Positions 47,625 through 57,542 of a DNA stretch of 64,000 nucleotides are shown here, piece after piece; positions within the stretch are counted from its first letter, which is position 1; each line of letters starts with the position of its first letter. Source of the stretch: Sedimenticola sp. (GTDB lineage: Bacteria > Pseudomonadota > Gammaproteobacteria > Chromatiales > Chromatiaceae). A program made the position numbers and the translations under genes. The notes under the pieces were generated by a model. That model saw nothing but the letters and a program-made list of their open reading frames with translations. It ran no database searches and was not told where the DNA came from. The stretch spans positions 21,773 through 85,772 of the forward strand of contig JALXAM010000007.1 of the NCBI GenBank assembly GCA_026992075.1, written 5' to 3'.

Positions 47625-49024
47625 AGCAGAAGGAGTACCGCATGGCCACCGCCGCCCGCACCGGGCTGCTCTTTCTCAAGGGGGTGCCCGGGGTGGCCTT
47701 CGGCGACCGGGTGGCGATCCGCGACCAGCACGGCCGCAAGCGCAACGGTCAGGTGATCCTCGCCTCGGACGAGGTGGTGATGGTGCAGGTGTTCGAGGGC
47801 ACCGCGGATCTGAGCCTGGAGGAGACCTGGGTGCGGTTCCTGGAAGAGCCCTTCGAGATGCCGCTCTCCCCCGAGCTGCTGGGACGCATCTTCAACGGCA
47901 TCGGCGAACCCCTGGACGATCGCCCGCCGATGATTTCCCGCCTGCGGCGCAACGTCAACGGACAGCCGGTGAACCCGGTCGCGCGCGCCTACCCGCGGGA
48001 GTTCATCCAGACCGGCATCTCCGCCATCGACGGCCTCAACTCGCTGGTGCGGGGACAGAAACTGCCCATCTTCTCCGGCTCCGGCCTGCCCCACAACCGG
48101 CTGGCGGCCCAGATCGTGCGCCAGTCCCGGCTGCTGGGCGAGGAGTCGCGCTTCGTGGTGGTGTTCGCCGCCATGGGCATCACCTACGCCGACGCCCGCT
48201 TCTTCCGCGAGGATTTCGAGTCCAACGGCGTGCTGGGCAACGTGGTGATGTTCATCAACCTGGCGGACGACCCGCCCATCGAACGCCTGATCCTGCCGCG
48301 CACCGCGCTCACCGTGGCCGAGTACCTGGCCTTCGACCTGGACCTGCACGTGCTGGTGGTGCTCACCGACATGACCTATTACGCCGAGGCGCTGCGCGAG
48401 GTGGCCACCGCCAAGGGCGACGTGCCCACCCGCAAGGGTTATCCCGGCTACCTCTATTCCGACATGGCCGAGCTCTACGAGCGTGCCGGGCGCATCCGCA
48501 ACCGTCACGGCTCGGTGACCATGATCCCGGTGGTGAGCATGCCCTCGGACGACATCACCCATCCCATCCCGGATCTCACCGGCTACATCACCGAGGGACA
48601 GATCGTTCTCTCCCGGGAGCTGCACAACCAGGGCATCTATCCCCCGGTGAACATTCCCCCCTCCCTTTCCCGACTGATGAAGGACGGCATCGGTCGCGAC
48701 GACACCCGCGAGGACCACCCGCGGGTGGCGAGCCAGCTCTATGCCGCCTATGCCCGGGCGCTGGAGGTGCGCAATCTCGCCTCCATCATCGGCGCCGAGG
48801 AGCTGCCCGAGCTGGACCGCAAGTTCCTGGATTTCGCCGACGGTTTCGAACAGCGCTTCCTGGCCCAGGGGGCGGACGAGGACCGTTCGGTGATCGAGAC
48901 GCTCAATCTCGCCTGGGAGCTGCTCTCGCTGCTGCCGGCGGATGTGCTCACCCGGGTCACCGAGGCCGATCTCGCCCGCTACCACGCCTGGGATGGCCGC
49001 AAGAAGCAGGAGGCCGTGGAATGA
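47621..49024 (+). CDS. ntpB: V-type ATPase subunit B
   Basis: A 467-residue non-catalytic head subunit. The Walker A position reads SGSGLPHNRLAAQI, the degenerate loop expected of subunit B. Other markers are GISAIDGLNSLVRGQKLPIFS, DMTYYAEALREV and RKGYPGYLYSDMAELYERAG. The catalytic Glu is absent, as in the family. It overlaps ntpA and ntpD by 4 bp each. Confidence 0.97.
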   Translation: MKQKEYRMATAARTGLLFLKGVPGVAFGDRVAIRDQHGRKRNGQVILASDEVVMVQVFEGTADLSLEETWVRFLEEPFEMPLSPELLGRIFNGIGEPLDDRPPMISRLRRNVNGQPVNPVARAYPREFIQTGISAIDGLNSLVRGQKLPIFSGSGLPHNRLAAQIVRQSRLLGEESRFVVVFAAMGITYADARFFREDFESNGVLGNVVMFINLADDPPIERLILPRTALTVAEYLAFDLDLHVLVVLTDMTYYAEALREVATAKGDVPTRKGYPGYLYSDMAELYERAGRIRNRHGSVTMIPVVSMPSDDITHPIPDLTGYITEGQIVLSRELHNQGIYPPVNIPPSLSRLMKDGIGRDDTREDHPRVASQLYAAYARALEVRNLASIIGAEELPELDRKFLDFADGFEQRFLAQGADEDRSVIETLNLAWELLSLLPADVLTRVTEADLARYHAWDGRKKQEAVE

Positions 49025-49656
49025 AGGTGAACCTGCCCCCCACGCGCAGCAACTTGCTCCACCTGCGCGAGCAGCACCGTTTCCTGGTCACCGGGCACGA
49101 CCTGCTGGAGCGCAAGCGCGAGCTGCTGGCGCGCATGGTGCGCAGCCAGCTGGAGACCTATCGCACTCTGCGACGGGAGGCGGCCCGGCAGGTGGCCCTG
49201 GCCTACCGCTGGCTCGGCATCACCAACATGCGCATGGGATCGCGCATGCTGGCCCAGGCCGCCCTGGGGTTGGAACCGGCACTGGCGCTGGAGATCCTGC
49301 CGCGCAGCAACCTGGGGGTGGAATACCCCTCGGTGCGGGTGACCCGCAAGCCGCTGCAGCCGGTGAGCTTGATGTGGAGCGACTCCAGCTTCGACCGGGT
49401 GCGGCTGCATCTGGCCGAGGCGGCGGCGCTGCTGGCCCGCCTGGGAGAGGCCGAGACCGCCCTGCGGCGCATGCTGGCCGAACAGCGCAAGGCGCAGAAG
49501 CGGGTGAACGCGCTCAAATACAACATCATTCCCTCTTACGAGGCCAGCATCCGCTTCATCGAGCAGACCCTGGAAGAGGAGGAGCGGGCAGCCCTGTTCC
49601 AGATCCGCAAGCTGCGCGAGGGGGCATCGTCACCGGAGGGCTGCAGGGAAAAGTGA
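49021..49656 (+). CDS. ntpD: V-type ATPase subunit D
   Basis: A 211-residue central-shaft subunit made of two long helices. Signatures are PPTRSNLLHLREQHRFLVTGHDLLERKRELL at the start and QRKAQKRVNALKYNIIPSYEASIRFIEQTLEEEERAALFQIRKLRE at the end. It closes the V-type operon. Its stop overlaps the GTG start of the ribonucleotide reductase gene. Confidence 0.95.
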   Translation: MKVNLPPTRSNLLHLREQHRFLVTGHDLLERKRELLARMVRSQLETYRTLRREAARQVALAYRWLGITNMRMGSRMLAQAALGLEPALALEILPRSNLGVEYPSVRVTRKPLQPVSLMWSDSSFDRVRLHLAEAAALLARLGEAETALRRMLAEQRKAQKRVNALKYNIIPSYEASIRFIEQTLEEEERAALFQIRKLREGASSPEGCREK

Positions 49657-51455
49657 GCAGATCCCCTTTCCTCAACCCGGTGTCACGGCAGATTTGGTGG
49701 CGAAAATACCGCCAGGCCGGCGAAGCGGAGATCCAGGAGAGCTGGGTCCGGGTGGCCGATGCCGTGGCTGGCGTGGAGGGCTCCCAGGCCGACACCTGGC
49801 GGCGGCGCTTCGAAGCGCTGCTGCAGGAGTTCGAATTCCTGCCCGGCGGGCGCATCCTCGCCGGCGCCGGCAGCCACCGCCGCGTCACCCTGTTCAACTG
49901 CTTCGTCATGGGCACCATCGAGGACAGCCTGGACGGGATCTTCCAGGCCTTGCGGGAGGGTGCGCTCACCATGCAGCAGGGCGGCGGCGTGGGTTACGAC
50001 TTCTCCACCCTGCGCCCCCGGGGCACGCCGGCGCGGGAGTCGGGGACCATCGCTTCCGGGCCGGTCTCCTTCATGCAGGTGTGGGATGCCATGTGCCACA
50101 CCCTGCTCTCCACCGGCAACCGGCGCGGCGCCATGATGGCCACCCTGCGCTGCGATCATCCCGACATCGAGGAGTTCATCGAGGCGAAGGGCGAGCCGGG
50201 GCGGCTGCGCTGCTTCAACCTGTCGGCACTGGTGAACGACGCCTTCCTGGAGGCGGTGAAAGAGGACCGGCCCTGGCCGCTGCTGTTCCCCGACCAGGCG
50301 TTCGAGCCGGACCCGGATGCGGAGACCCTGATGCGGGAGTGGAGCGGCCGGCCGGAGCCCCAACCCTGTCGGGTGGTGAAACGGGTCTCGGCGCGGGCGC
50401 TGTGGGAGAAGCTGATGCAGGCCACCTGGGAGCGGGCCGAACCCGGAGTGCTCTTCATCGACCGCATCAACCGGTGGAACAATCTGGGCTACCGGGAGCG
50501 CATCAGCGCCACCAACCCTTGCGGCGAGATCCCCCTGCCCCCCTACGGCGCCTGCGACCTGGGGTCCCTCAATCTCACCCGCTTCGTGCGCAAACCCTTC
50601 ACCAGCGAGGCCTTCCTGGACCTGGCCGCGCTGGAGGAGAGCACCCGGGTGGCGGTGCGCTTCCTGGACGACGTCATCGACCTTTCCCGCTTTCCGCTGC
50701 AGGCACAAAAGGAGGAGGCGCGCGGCAGCCGGCGCATCGGGCTGGGCATCACCGGCCTGGCCGACGCCCTGGCCATGCTGGGGCTGCGTTACGACAGCGA
50801 AGCGGGACGATCCGAGGCGGAAAGGGCCCTGCGCACGCTCTGCCACGCCGCTTACCGGACCTCCGTGGAGCTTGCACGCGAGAAAGGGGCCTTTCCCTGG
50901 TTCGACCGTCGGGCCTATCTGCAGCGCCCCTTCATCCGTTCCCTGCCGACAGCGCTACAACGGGAGATCGAACGCCACGGAATCCGCAACAGCCACCTCG
51001 TCGCCATCGCCCCCACCGGCTCCATCAGCCTGCTGGCCAACAACATCAGCAGCGGCATCGAGCCCATCTTCAGCCTGCGCCAGAAACGGCAGCTGACGGC
51101 CGAAGACGGCGGTCGGGCGACGGTGGAGCTGGAGGATTACGCCTGGCGGCTCTGGCGCAGCCGGCACCCGGAAGGGCCCATCCCGGAAACATTCGTCACC
51201 GCGGAGCAGTTGCAGCCGGAGGATCACCTGCTGATGCAGGCGGCGCTGCAGCGGCACGTGGACAACGCCATCTCCAAGACCATCAACATTCCTGCCGACT
51301 ACTCGCTGGAATCGTTCCGCGCCGTCTACCTGCGGGCCCACCAGCTCGGCCTGAAGGGCTGCACCACCTTCCGGCCCAACCCGGTCACCGGCAGCGTACT
51401 GCAGGCCGAAGCCCCGGAAAGACCCTGCTGCCGGGTGGAAGAAGCGATTCGCTGA
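49653..51455 (+). CDS. nrdJ: Adenosylcobalamin-dependent ribonucleotide reductase
   Basis: A 600-residue class II reductase that makes deoxyribonucleotides with coenzyme B12 and works with or without oxygen. The active-site barrel has LFNCFVMGTIED with the first redox cysteine, QGGGVGYDFSTLRP, ATNPCGEIPLPPYGACDLGSLNL with the radical-site Cys and Glu, and IAPTGSISLLANNISSGIEP. The tail GCTTFRPNP...RPCCRVEEAIR carries a likely redox CC pair. No N-terminal ATP cone is seen, so overall activity control is probably missing. The GTG at 49653 overlaps the ntpD stop, so it is read as part of the V-ATPase transcript. Confidence 0.93.
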   Translation: MSRSPFLNPVSRQIWWRKYRQAGEAEIQESWVRVADAVAGVEGSQADTWRRRFEALLQEFEFLPGGRILAGAGSHRRVTLFNCFVMGTIEDSLDGIFQALREGALTMQQGGGVGYDFSTLRPRGTPARESGTIASGPVSFMQVWDAMCHTLLSTGNRRGAMMATLRCDHPDIEEFIEAKGEPGRLRCFNLSALVNDAFLEAVKEDRPWPLLFPDQAFEPDPDAETLMREWSGRPEPQPCRVVKRVSARALWEKLMQATWERAEPGVLFIDRINRWNNLGYRERISATNPCGEIPLPPYGACDLGSLNLTRFVRKPFTSEAFLDLAALEESTRVAVRFLDDVIDLSRFPLQAQKEEARGSRRIGLGITGLADALAMLGLRYDSEAGRSEAERALRTLCHAAYRTSVELAREKGAFPWFDRRAYLQRPFIRSLPTALQREIERHGIRNSHLVAIAPTGSISLLANNISSGIEPIFSLRQKRQLTAEDGGRATVELEDYAWRLWRSRHPEGPIPETFVTAEQLQPEDHLLMQAALQRHVDNAISKTINIPADYSLESFRAVYLRAHQLGLKGCTTFRPNPVTGSVLQAEAPERPCCRVEEAIR

Positions 51456-51471
51456 CGGTCGGCAAAGGGAC

Positions 51472-51477
51472 TATAAT
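51472..51477 (+). promoter_or_regulatory. Candidate -10 element for the small lipoprotein gene
   Basis: A perfect TATAAT lies 36 bp before the ATG, right after the nrdJ stop. No good -35 hexamer is seen at the usual distance, so the promoter is tentative. GGGGGAAA lies just before the ATG as a ribosome site. Confidence 0.4.
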
Positions 51478-51513
51478 CCCGGCCTGACAGTTGTGAACCC
51501 CGGGGGAAACGAA

Positions 51514-51726
51514 ATGAAGAAAACCGTTCTGATTCCTGCACTTTTGCTCTCCTCCCTGCTCGCACTGGTTGGCTGCGGCGGCGGTGGGGCCAAGGTCGAA
51601 TCCACGGTGAACGCCACCACCATGGGACAGGAGCTGCAGGACCTGGAGGAGAGCTACAAGAAGGGGCTGCTCACCGAGGAGGAATACAAGCAGGCCCGCA
51701 AGGCCATTCTCAAGCGCTATCAGTGA
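51514..51726 (+). CDS. Small SHOCT-domain lipoprotein
   Basis: A 70-residue lipoprotein. The signal peptide ends in the lipobox LVGC, with acylation at the Cys near residue 21, followed by a glycine-rich stretch. The C-terminal half is a SHOCT-like motif (LQDLEESYKKGLLTEEEYKQARKAIL). Such proteins are common and without known function. It has its own promoter candidate and a terminator-like hairpin after the stop. Confidence 0.85.
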   Translation: MKKTVLIPALLLSSLLALVGCGGGGAKVESTVNATTMGQELQDLEESYKKGLLTEEEYKQARKAILKRYQ

Positions 51727-51740
51727 TCGAATCCCAGTGA

Positions 51741-51779
51741 AGAAAGGGCGCTTTCCCTCTTTTGGGAAGCGCCCTTTCT
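51741..51779. terminator. Hairpin between convergent lipoprotein and hsp20 genes
   Basis: A perfect 13-bp stem (AGAAAGGGCGCTT/AAGCGCCCTTTCT) with further weak pairs inside lies between the convergent genes. T-richness at the ends is modest, so a two-way terminator is likely but not certain. Confidence 0.7.
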
Positions 51780-51807
51780 GCATTCAGGCCCCGAAAGGAA
51801 ACCCGGC

Positions 51808-52299
51808 CTACTTCACTTCGATCCTGTTGCTGCCCTCCTTCTTCACCTTGGGCAGGATCACATGCAGTACGCCGTTCTTCACCTTGGCCTTGGCGCGGCT
51901 GCCGTCCACCGCCTCCGGCAAGGGCACGGTGCGGACATAACTGCCGCTCACGATCTCCCGCTGGATGTAGTTTTCCTTTTCTTCCTTCTTCTCCTGCCGC
52001 GTGGTGGCACGGATGGTGAGAGCGTGGTCGGATACCGACAGGTCCACGTCCTCTTTCTTCACCCCGGGCAGCTCGGCCCGCACCACCAGCTTCTTGCCCT
52101 TGTCCAGCACGTCCACCCTGGGCATCTGCAGCTCCAGGTCGGACAGGTCCGGCAGATCCCAGGGCTGCAGCCAGCCGCCCCGCAACAGCTGATTGAAACG
52201 GGCCTCCAGGTCGGCCAGCTGATTCTCCAGCGCTGCCAGTCCCGTCGAGGTTCCACTCACCGCCAGTTCCTTGCCCTTGTTCTTGCCCTTCTTAGCCAT
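51808..52299 (-). CDS. Hsp20/alpha-crystallin small heat-shock protein
   Basis: A 163-residue ATP-independent chaperone. A charged N-terminal region precedes an alpha-crystallin domain (about residues 60-150) with VRAELPGVKKEDVDLSVSDHALTIRA, YVRTVPLPEAVD and KAKVKNGVLHVILPK. The ATG at 52299 has AGAGGTGG 5 nt upstream; a GTG at 52308 is less likely. No heat-shock promoter or CIRCE element was recognised upstream. Confidence 0.93.
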   Translation of the reverse strand: MAKKGKNKGKELAVSGTSTGLAALENQLADLEARFNQLLRGGWLQPWDLPDLSDLELQMPRVDVLDKGKKLVVRAELPGVKKEDVDLSVSDHALTIRATTRQEKKEEKENYIQREIVSGSYVRTVPLPEAVDGSRAKAKVKNGVLHVILPKVKKEGSNRIEVK

Positions 52300-52476
52300 C
52301 GATACCACCTCTCTATTGCAAACCGGAATAGTTGCAGGGCCTCATGACCCTCACTCAACAGGAAATGGGGCGTTCTGGGTGGTTTTCAATCGGGACTTTT
52401 CGTGACGGCCCTCGACAGGCGGGTTTCCACCGCCTCCATTGAGCTGGATCACGGTGCGAACCTCCTGGGCTGAAAT

Positions 52477-53724
52477 TCAGAACAGCCCCAGAGCGAAACC
52501 AGCGCGCAGCCGTTGGTCCTGAAGGCGCCGCTCCACGTACCCGTGGCGGGCGGCCAGATCGGTCATCCTCACCTGGGCCTGAAGTATCTCCAGCAGGTCG
52601 GCGCGACGGGCGCTGTAGCGGGCGCGAAGGCGGTTCACCTTCCGTCTCGACTCCTGGAGAGATTTTTGCAGTTTGCCCGCCTGGTCACGAAGCTGACGGA
52701 TCCTGTAAACCGCGGTACGGGCCTCCACCAGCGCCGCATGCAGCCTGGTGAGCAGCACCTCCACCGCCTCGGACCGGGTTTCCGTCACCGGTTGCAGCCC
52801 CAGTTCCCGGCGCAGGCCGGCGCTGTCCAAGCGCGACAGGCGATAGAAGGCCTTGGTGATCCCTTCGTGGCCGGTGGTGAGCCGAACCGCCGGCCAGGAG
52901 AAGGGAGGCCCTGCGGAAACCAATGCTTCCCGGGCCAGCCGCAGGTCGCTGCGTCCAGCCAGTTGTTGCAGCTGAGCCGCCGGGAGCTGTTTCACCCCGC
53001 CTTCTGTATCGGAAGGAACGACCGAACGCCCCAACAGGCTGGTCAGGGCCTTCGCGGCCAGCCGCTCCGCCCGCTTCAGCTGTTTCAGCCGGGTATCGGC
53101 CCGTGCCAGGTCCTTGCGGGCATCCAGCACCTTCTGCCGATCGGTGCGCTCCAACCGGTTGCCGGTCTGGTGCCGCTCCACGATCTGCTCCCGCAGCATC
53201 CGGGCCGAATCGGCCTGCCGGTACAGGCGGTGAATCGCCTGCAGCTGGAACCAGGCCCTCCCGGCCTGCACCGCCAGGGACTGGCGTGCCCGGACCAGTT
53301 CGAAATCCCGGATTTCCACCGGCTTGCCCGCCTCCGCCTCGGACAGCCGTTTCCAGAGCTGTCGCTCCTCCCTGCCCAGCTGCACGCCTCCGGCCTTGCG
53401 ATAGCCCAGCAGTTCCCCCACGATGGCACGCGCCTCCCGCGCGCGGGCGCGGGCGGACTGTAACCGCGCCAGCACTTGCTTCAGAGGCTTTTCGGTTCTG
53501 GCCGCGCGCGACACCGCTTTCACCAGGGAACGCCCCTGCAGCCGGCTCGACAGCGGATCCGGGTTCGGCAAAAGCGATCTGCTCTGCTGCCACCGTGTCT
53601 CCAGCGGCAGCTGTGGTTCCTGCTCTGGAGGAGGAGGTACTTCCACGGGCTTGTGCTGCGTGGTCTCGCAGGCCACCAGCAGCACCGGCAGCAACAACCA
53701 CAACCGTCTTGCACTCGAGAACAA
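52477..53724 (-). CDS. TolC-like coiled-coil lipoprotein, orphan
   Basis: A 415-residue putative outer-membrane lipoprotein. The signal peptide MFSSARRLWLLLPVLLVAC ends at the lipidated Cys, followed by a proline-rich linker. The rest is long, Arg-rich and Leu-rich helix with OEP-like heptads, for example RLQSARARAREARAIVGEL and QKSLQESRRKVNRLRARYSARRADLLEILQAQVRMTDL. The last segment is typical of a TolC-family helix, but I see no beta-barrel strands. No membrane-fusion protein or pump gene is adjacent. Confidence 0.7.
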   Translation of the reverse strand: MFSSARRLWLLLPVLLVACETTQHKPVEVPPPPEQEPQLPLETRWQQSRSLLPNPDPLSSRLQGRSLVKAVSRAARTEKPLKQVLARLQSARARAREARAIVGELLGYRKAGGVQLGREERQLWKRLSEAEAGKPVEIRDFELVRARQSLAVQAGRAWFQLQAIHRLYRQADSARMLREQIVERHQTGNRLERTDRQKVLDARKDLARADTRLKQLKRAERLAAKALTSLLGRSVVPSDTEGGVKQLPAAQLQQLAGRSDLRLAREALVSAGPPFSWPAVRLTTGHEGITKAFYRLSRLDSAGLRRELGLQPVTETRSEAVEVLLTRLHAALVEARTAVYRIRQLRDQAGKLQKSLQESRRKVNRLRARYSARRADLLEILQAQVRMTDLAARHGYVERRLQDQRLRAGFALGLF

Positions 53725-53766
53725 GCCGCCTCCCCCGCGAAGGATGATGGTGGGATTCCGTGATTT

Positions 53767-54453
53767 TCAGGAGGCGTCCACGGGCAGGGCACACACATCC
53801 GCCACCCGTTCCAGGGCTTCCCGATCCAGCACGCGGACGCGACTGCCCTTGATCTCGATCACCTCCCTGGACTTCAGGTTCTTGATTATGCGGGAAAAGG
53901 TTTCGGGTTTCACCGAAAGGCGGGAGGCAATGACGTGTTTTGGGACATCCAGCTCAAATTCAGCGGAATCCTCGGGTGCGCGGGTGAGCAGAAAGGCCGC
54001 CACCCGGCAGGTGGCGCTGTGCAGGGAGAGGTCGTCGATCTCGCGGATGAGACTGCGCAGGCGGTAGCTCATGTCTGCCATCAGGGCCATGCAGAGATCC
54101 ACGGAACCGCGCAACAGGCTCTTGTAGTGTCCTGCATCCACGCTGAGCACGCTGCTGTTGCCCAGGGCCTGGGAACAGACGGGATAGCGTGGGGCATTCC
54201 GGAACATGAGCGCCTCGGCGAAGGACTGGCCGGCGTTCACCAGTTCGATCACCTTTTCGTTGCCGTCCGGAGCCAGGCGAAACAGCTTGATTCGCCCCTC
54301 CAGCACCAGGTAGAAGCGCTTGGCCGGCTCTCCTTGGCGAAACAGTTGCTGGCCGTCTTCCAGGTGAATCACCCGGGCCCGCTCCACCACCGCTTCCAGC
54401 TGCTCCTCGGAAAGACGCTGAAACAGCAGGTTGTTGCGAAGTACTTGCTGCAT
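53767..54453 (-). CDS. dnr: Dnr-type Crp/Fnr transcriptional regulator
   Basis: A 228-residue regulator of the Crp/Fnr superfamily. The cyclic-nucleotide-binding-like domain (FRQGEPAKRFYLVLEGRIKLFRLAPDGNEKVIELVNAGQSFAEALMF) lacks the N-terminal cysteine cluster of Fnr, which points to the Dnr/Nnr branch that senses NO through heme. The HTH region is VPKHVIASRLSVKPETFSRIIKNLKSREVIEI. The ATG at 54453 gives the length usual for Dnr; an ATG at 54492 is an alternative. It is divergent from norC, with a matching operator between. Confidence 0.88.
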   Translation of the reverse strand: MQQVLRNNLLFQRLSEEQLEAVVERARVIHLEDGQQLFRQGEPAKRFYLVLEGRIKLFRLAPDGNEKVIELVNAGQSFAEALMFRNAPRYPVCSQALGNSSVLSVDAGHYKSLLRGSVDLCMALMADMSYRLRSLIREIDDLSLHSATCRVAAFLLTRAPEDSAEFELDVPKHVIASRLSVKPETFSRIIKNLKSREVIEIKGSRVRVLDREALERVADVCALPVDAS

Positions 54454-54546
54454 GGACAAGGGGTTTCCGGTGGCGAAGGGGCGCCTGTTCACCGCTTTGC
54501 GACAGCCCCCCCGGAGGTCGATTGTTATGTTCTTGGATTATAGCAA

Positions 54547-54560
54547 TTGACCTGCGTCAA
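54547..54560. promoter_or_regulatory. Dnr/FNR-type operator upstream of norC
   Basis: TTGACCTGCGTCAA is a perfect inverted repeat (TTGAC-N4-GTCAA) in the dnr-norC gap, 64 bp before the norC ATG. Its centre would be at about -41 to -45 from a start point near 54595, with TATCCT (54587-54592) as a possible -10, the class II activator position of Dnr and Fnr. Confidence 0.8.
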
Positions 54561-54624
54561 AGCGCAATTCGGCCAATCTGGCAAAGTATCCTTCCACCTG
54601 AATTCATCAAGGGAGAAATCTGTT

Positions 54625-55056
54625 ATGGCACAGGCATTTACCAAGGCCATGGCCAGGAACATATTCTACGGGGGGACGGCTTTCTTCTTCCTCCTGTTCC
54701 TGGCCCTGACGTTCCAGACGCACCAGGTCGTACCAGAGCGCGACAATCATGAAGCAATCAACGAAGTGGTCGCTCTGGGCAAAAAGGTGTGGGAGGAGAA
54801 CGACTGCATCGGCTGCCACACCCTTCTGGGAGAAGGTGCCTACTTCGCACCGGAGCTGGGCAATGTCTACAAGCGTTTCGGCAGCACCGACGCCATCAAG
54901 GCGTTCATCGCCAGCCGTCCGAAAGATGGGGTTCCGGGACGGCGCAGCATGCCCCAGTTCAACCTGAGCGACGAGGAGCTCACTGCGGTGGCAGAGTTCC
55001 TCAAGTACGTCTCCGGGATCAACGCCTCCAACTGGCCTCCCAGCCCTCAGGGTTGA
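54625..55056 (+). CDS. norC: Nitric oxide reductase cytochrome c subunit
   Basis: A 143-residue subunit of cNOR that passes electrons to NorB. One membrane helix near the N-terminus (IFYGGTAFFFLLFLALTFQT) anchors a cytochrome c domain with CIGCH heme site in NDCIGCHTLLGEGAYFAPEL and axial Met in RRSMPQFNLSDEE. The ATG at 54625 follows GGGAG. norB starts 33 bp later. Confidence 0.97.
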   Translation: MAQAFTKAMARNIFYGGTAFFFLLFLALTFQTHQVVPERDNHEAINEVVALGKKVWEENDCIGCHTLLGEGAYFAPELGNVYKRFGSTDAIKAFIASRPKDGVPGRRSMPQFNLSDEELTAVAEFLKYVSGINASNWPPSPQG

Positions 55057-56496
<1,440 letters not shown>

Positions 56497-56552
56497 ACCC
56501 GGCATTCCTTCCGGAGACTGAATCGGCCTCCGGTTGCGAATTGCCATTCAAG

Positions 56553-56588
56553 GGAACAAGGCGGATGAACTATCATCCGCCTTGTTCC
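56553..56588 (+). terminator. Strong hairpin between norB and norE
   Basis: A perfect 16-bp stem (GGAACAAGGCGGATGA and complement) with a 4-nt loop starts 57 bp after the norB stop. It is followed by ATTTCTG and not by a T-run, so it may attenuate transcription or protect the 3' end of the norCB mRNA and not stop it fully. Confidence 0.7.
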
Positions 56589-56610
56589 ATTTCTGCAGCC
56601 GAGAAACAGT

Positions 56611-57183
56611 ATGATTGGCATGGAAAAAAACCGCTGGCCACCGGGAGATCTGGTGATCTGGATCTTCATCATGGCAGAGCTGCTGGTGTTCGGCGTCTTC
56701 TTCGCCGCCTACGCCTTCACCCGGGCCAAACACGTCGAACTGTTCGACACCTACCAGCTCACCCTGGACCGTAATGCGGCCCTGATCAACACGGTGGCGC
56801 TCATTACCAGCAGTTATTTCGTGGTACGGGCCGTGGCCGCCATCCGCAACGATGACAGCAGGGGCTGCTTTCGCTGGCTGCTCGCGGCTCTGGGCATGGG
56901 GCTGCTGTTCCTGGTGGTCAAGGGCATGGAATACCAGCACCACTTCTCCATGGGAATCAATCTCAGCACCAACACCTTCTACATGTTCTACCTGTCGCTC
57001 ACCTTCTTCCATTTCCTGCACGTCATCCTCGGCATGATCATCCTCTTGGCAGTTGCTTTGAAGGCGCGGAGCGGCGGATACAGTGCTGCGGAACATACCG
57101 GGGTAGAGACCGGCGCCAGTTATTGGCACATGGTGGATCTCGTGTGGATGATCCTCTTCCCACTGGTCTATGTAATGCGGTGA
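56611..57183 (+). CDS. norE: NorE, heme-copper oxidase subunit III-like
   Basis: A 190-residue protein with five membrane helices of the COX3 family: WPPGDLVIWIFIMAELLVFGVFF at the start, GMEYQHHFSMG in the middle and SYWHMVDLVWMILFPLVYVM at the end. NorE is an accessory protein that helps NO reductase activity but is not part of the core enzyme. It lies between norB and norF. Confidence 0.92.
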   Translation: MIGMEKNRWPPGDLVIWIFIMAELLVFGVFFAAYAFTRAKHVELFDTYQLTLDRNAALINTVALITSSYFVVRAVAAIRNDDSRGCFRWLLAALGMGLLFLVVKGMEYQHHFSMGINLSTNTFYMFYLSLTFFHFLHVILGMIILLAVALKARSGGYSAAEHTGVETGASYWHMVDLVWMILFPLVYVMR

Positions 57184-57188
57184 ACGAG

Positions 57189-57467
57189 ATGAACGATGTC
57201 CAGAAACGACTCTTCCTGCGCCCTTGTACCTGGGTCTATGTCTTCCTCCTGCTGCTCACTTTCATCACTTGGTTCATAGGGGTGAATCAGCTCTCGGGGC
57301 GATTCTTCGCCTTCCTGGTATTTGGCTTCGCCTTGCTCAAGGGCCAGCTCATCGGCGACTATTTCATGGGCCTGAAACAGGTGGCCGGACCCTGGCGCTG
57401 GGTGATCTTCGTATGGCTGGTGTTCGTGGGCGCGCTCATCTCGACCGCCTTCTGGCAAACCCTGTAG
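57189..57467 (+). CDS. norF: NorF-like small membrane protein
   Basis: A 92-residue protein with three predicted helices (TWVYVFLLLLTFITWFIGV, FFAFLVFGFALLKGQLIGDYF, WVIFVWLVFVGALISTAFW), the pattern of the NorF/COX4-like family. The KGQLIGDYFMGL motif is typical. It starts 5 bp after norE and is presumably translated with it. Confidence 0.88.
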   Translation: MNDVQKRLFLRPCTWVYVFLLLLTFITWFIGVNQLSGRFFAFLVFGFALLKGQLIGDYFMGLKQVAGPWRWVIFVWLVFVGALISTAFWQTL

Positions 57468-57542
57468 AAGCAAGGCGCGGCCGGGAGATCGAAACAGCCT
57501 ACACTGGGCTCTCGCCTGAATCGAAACCATCGGAAACGACCA

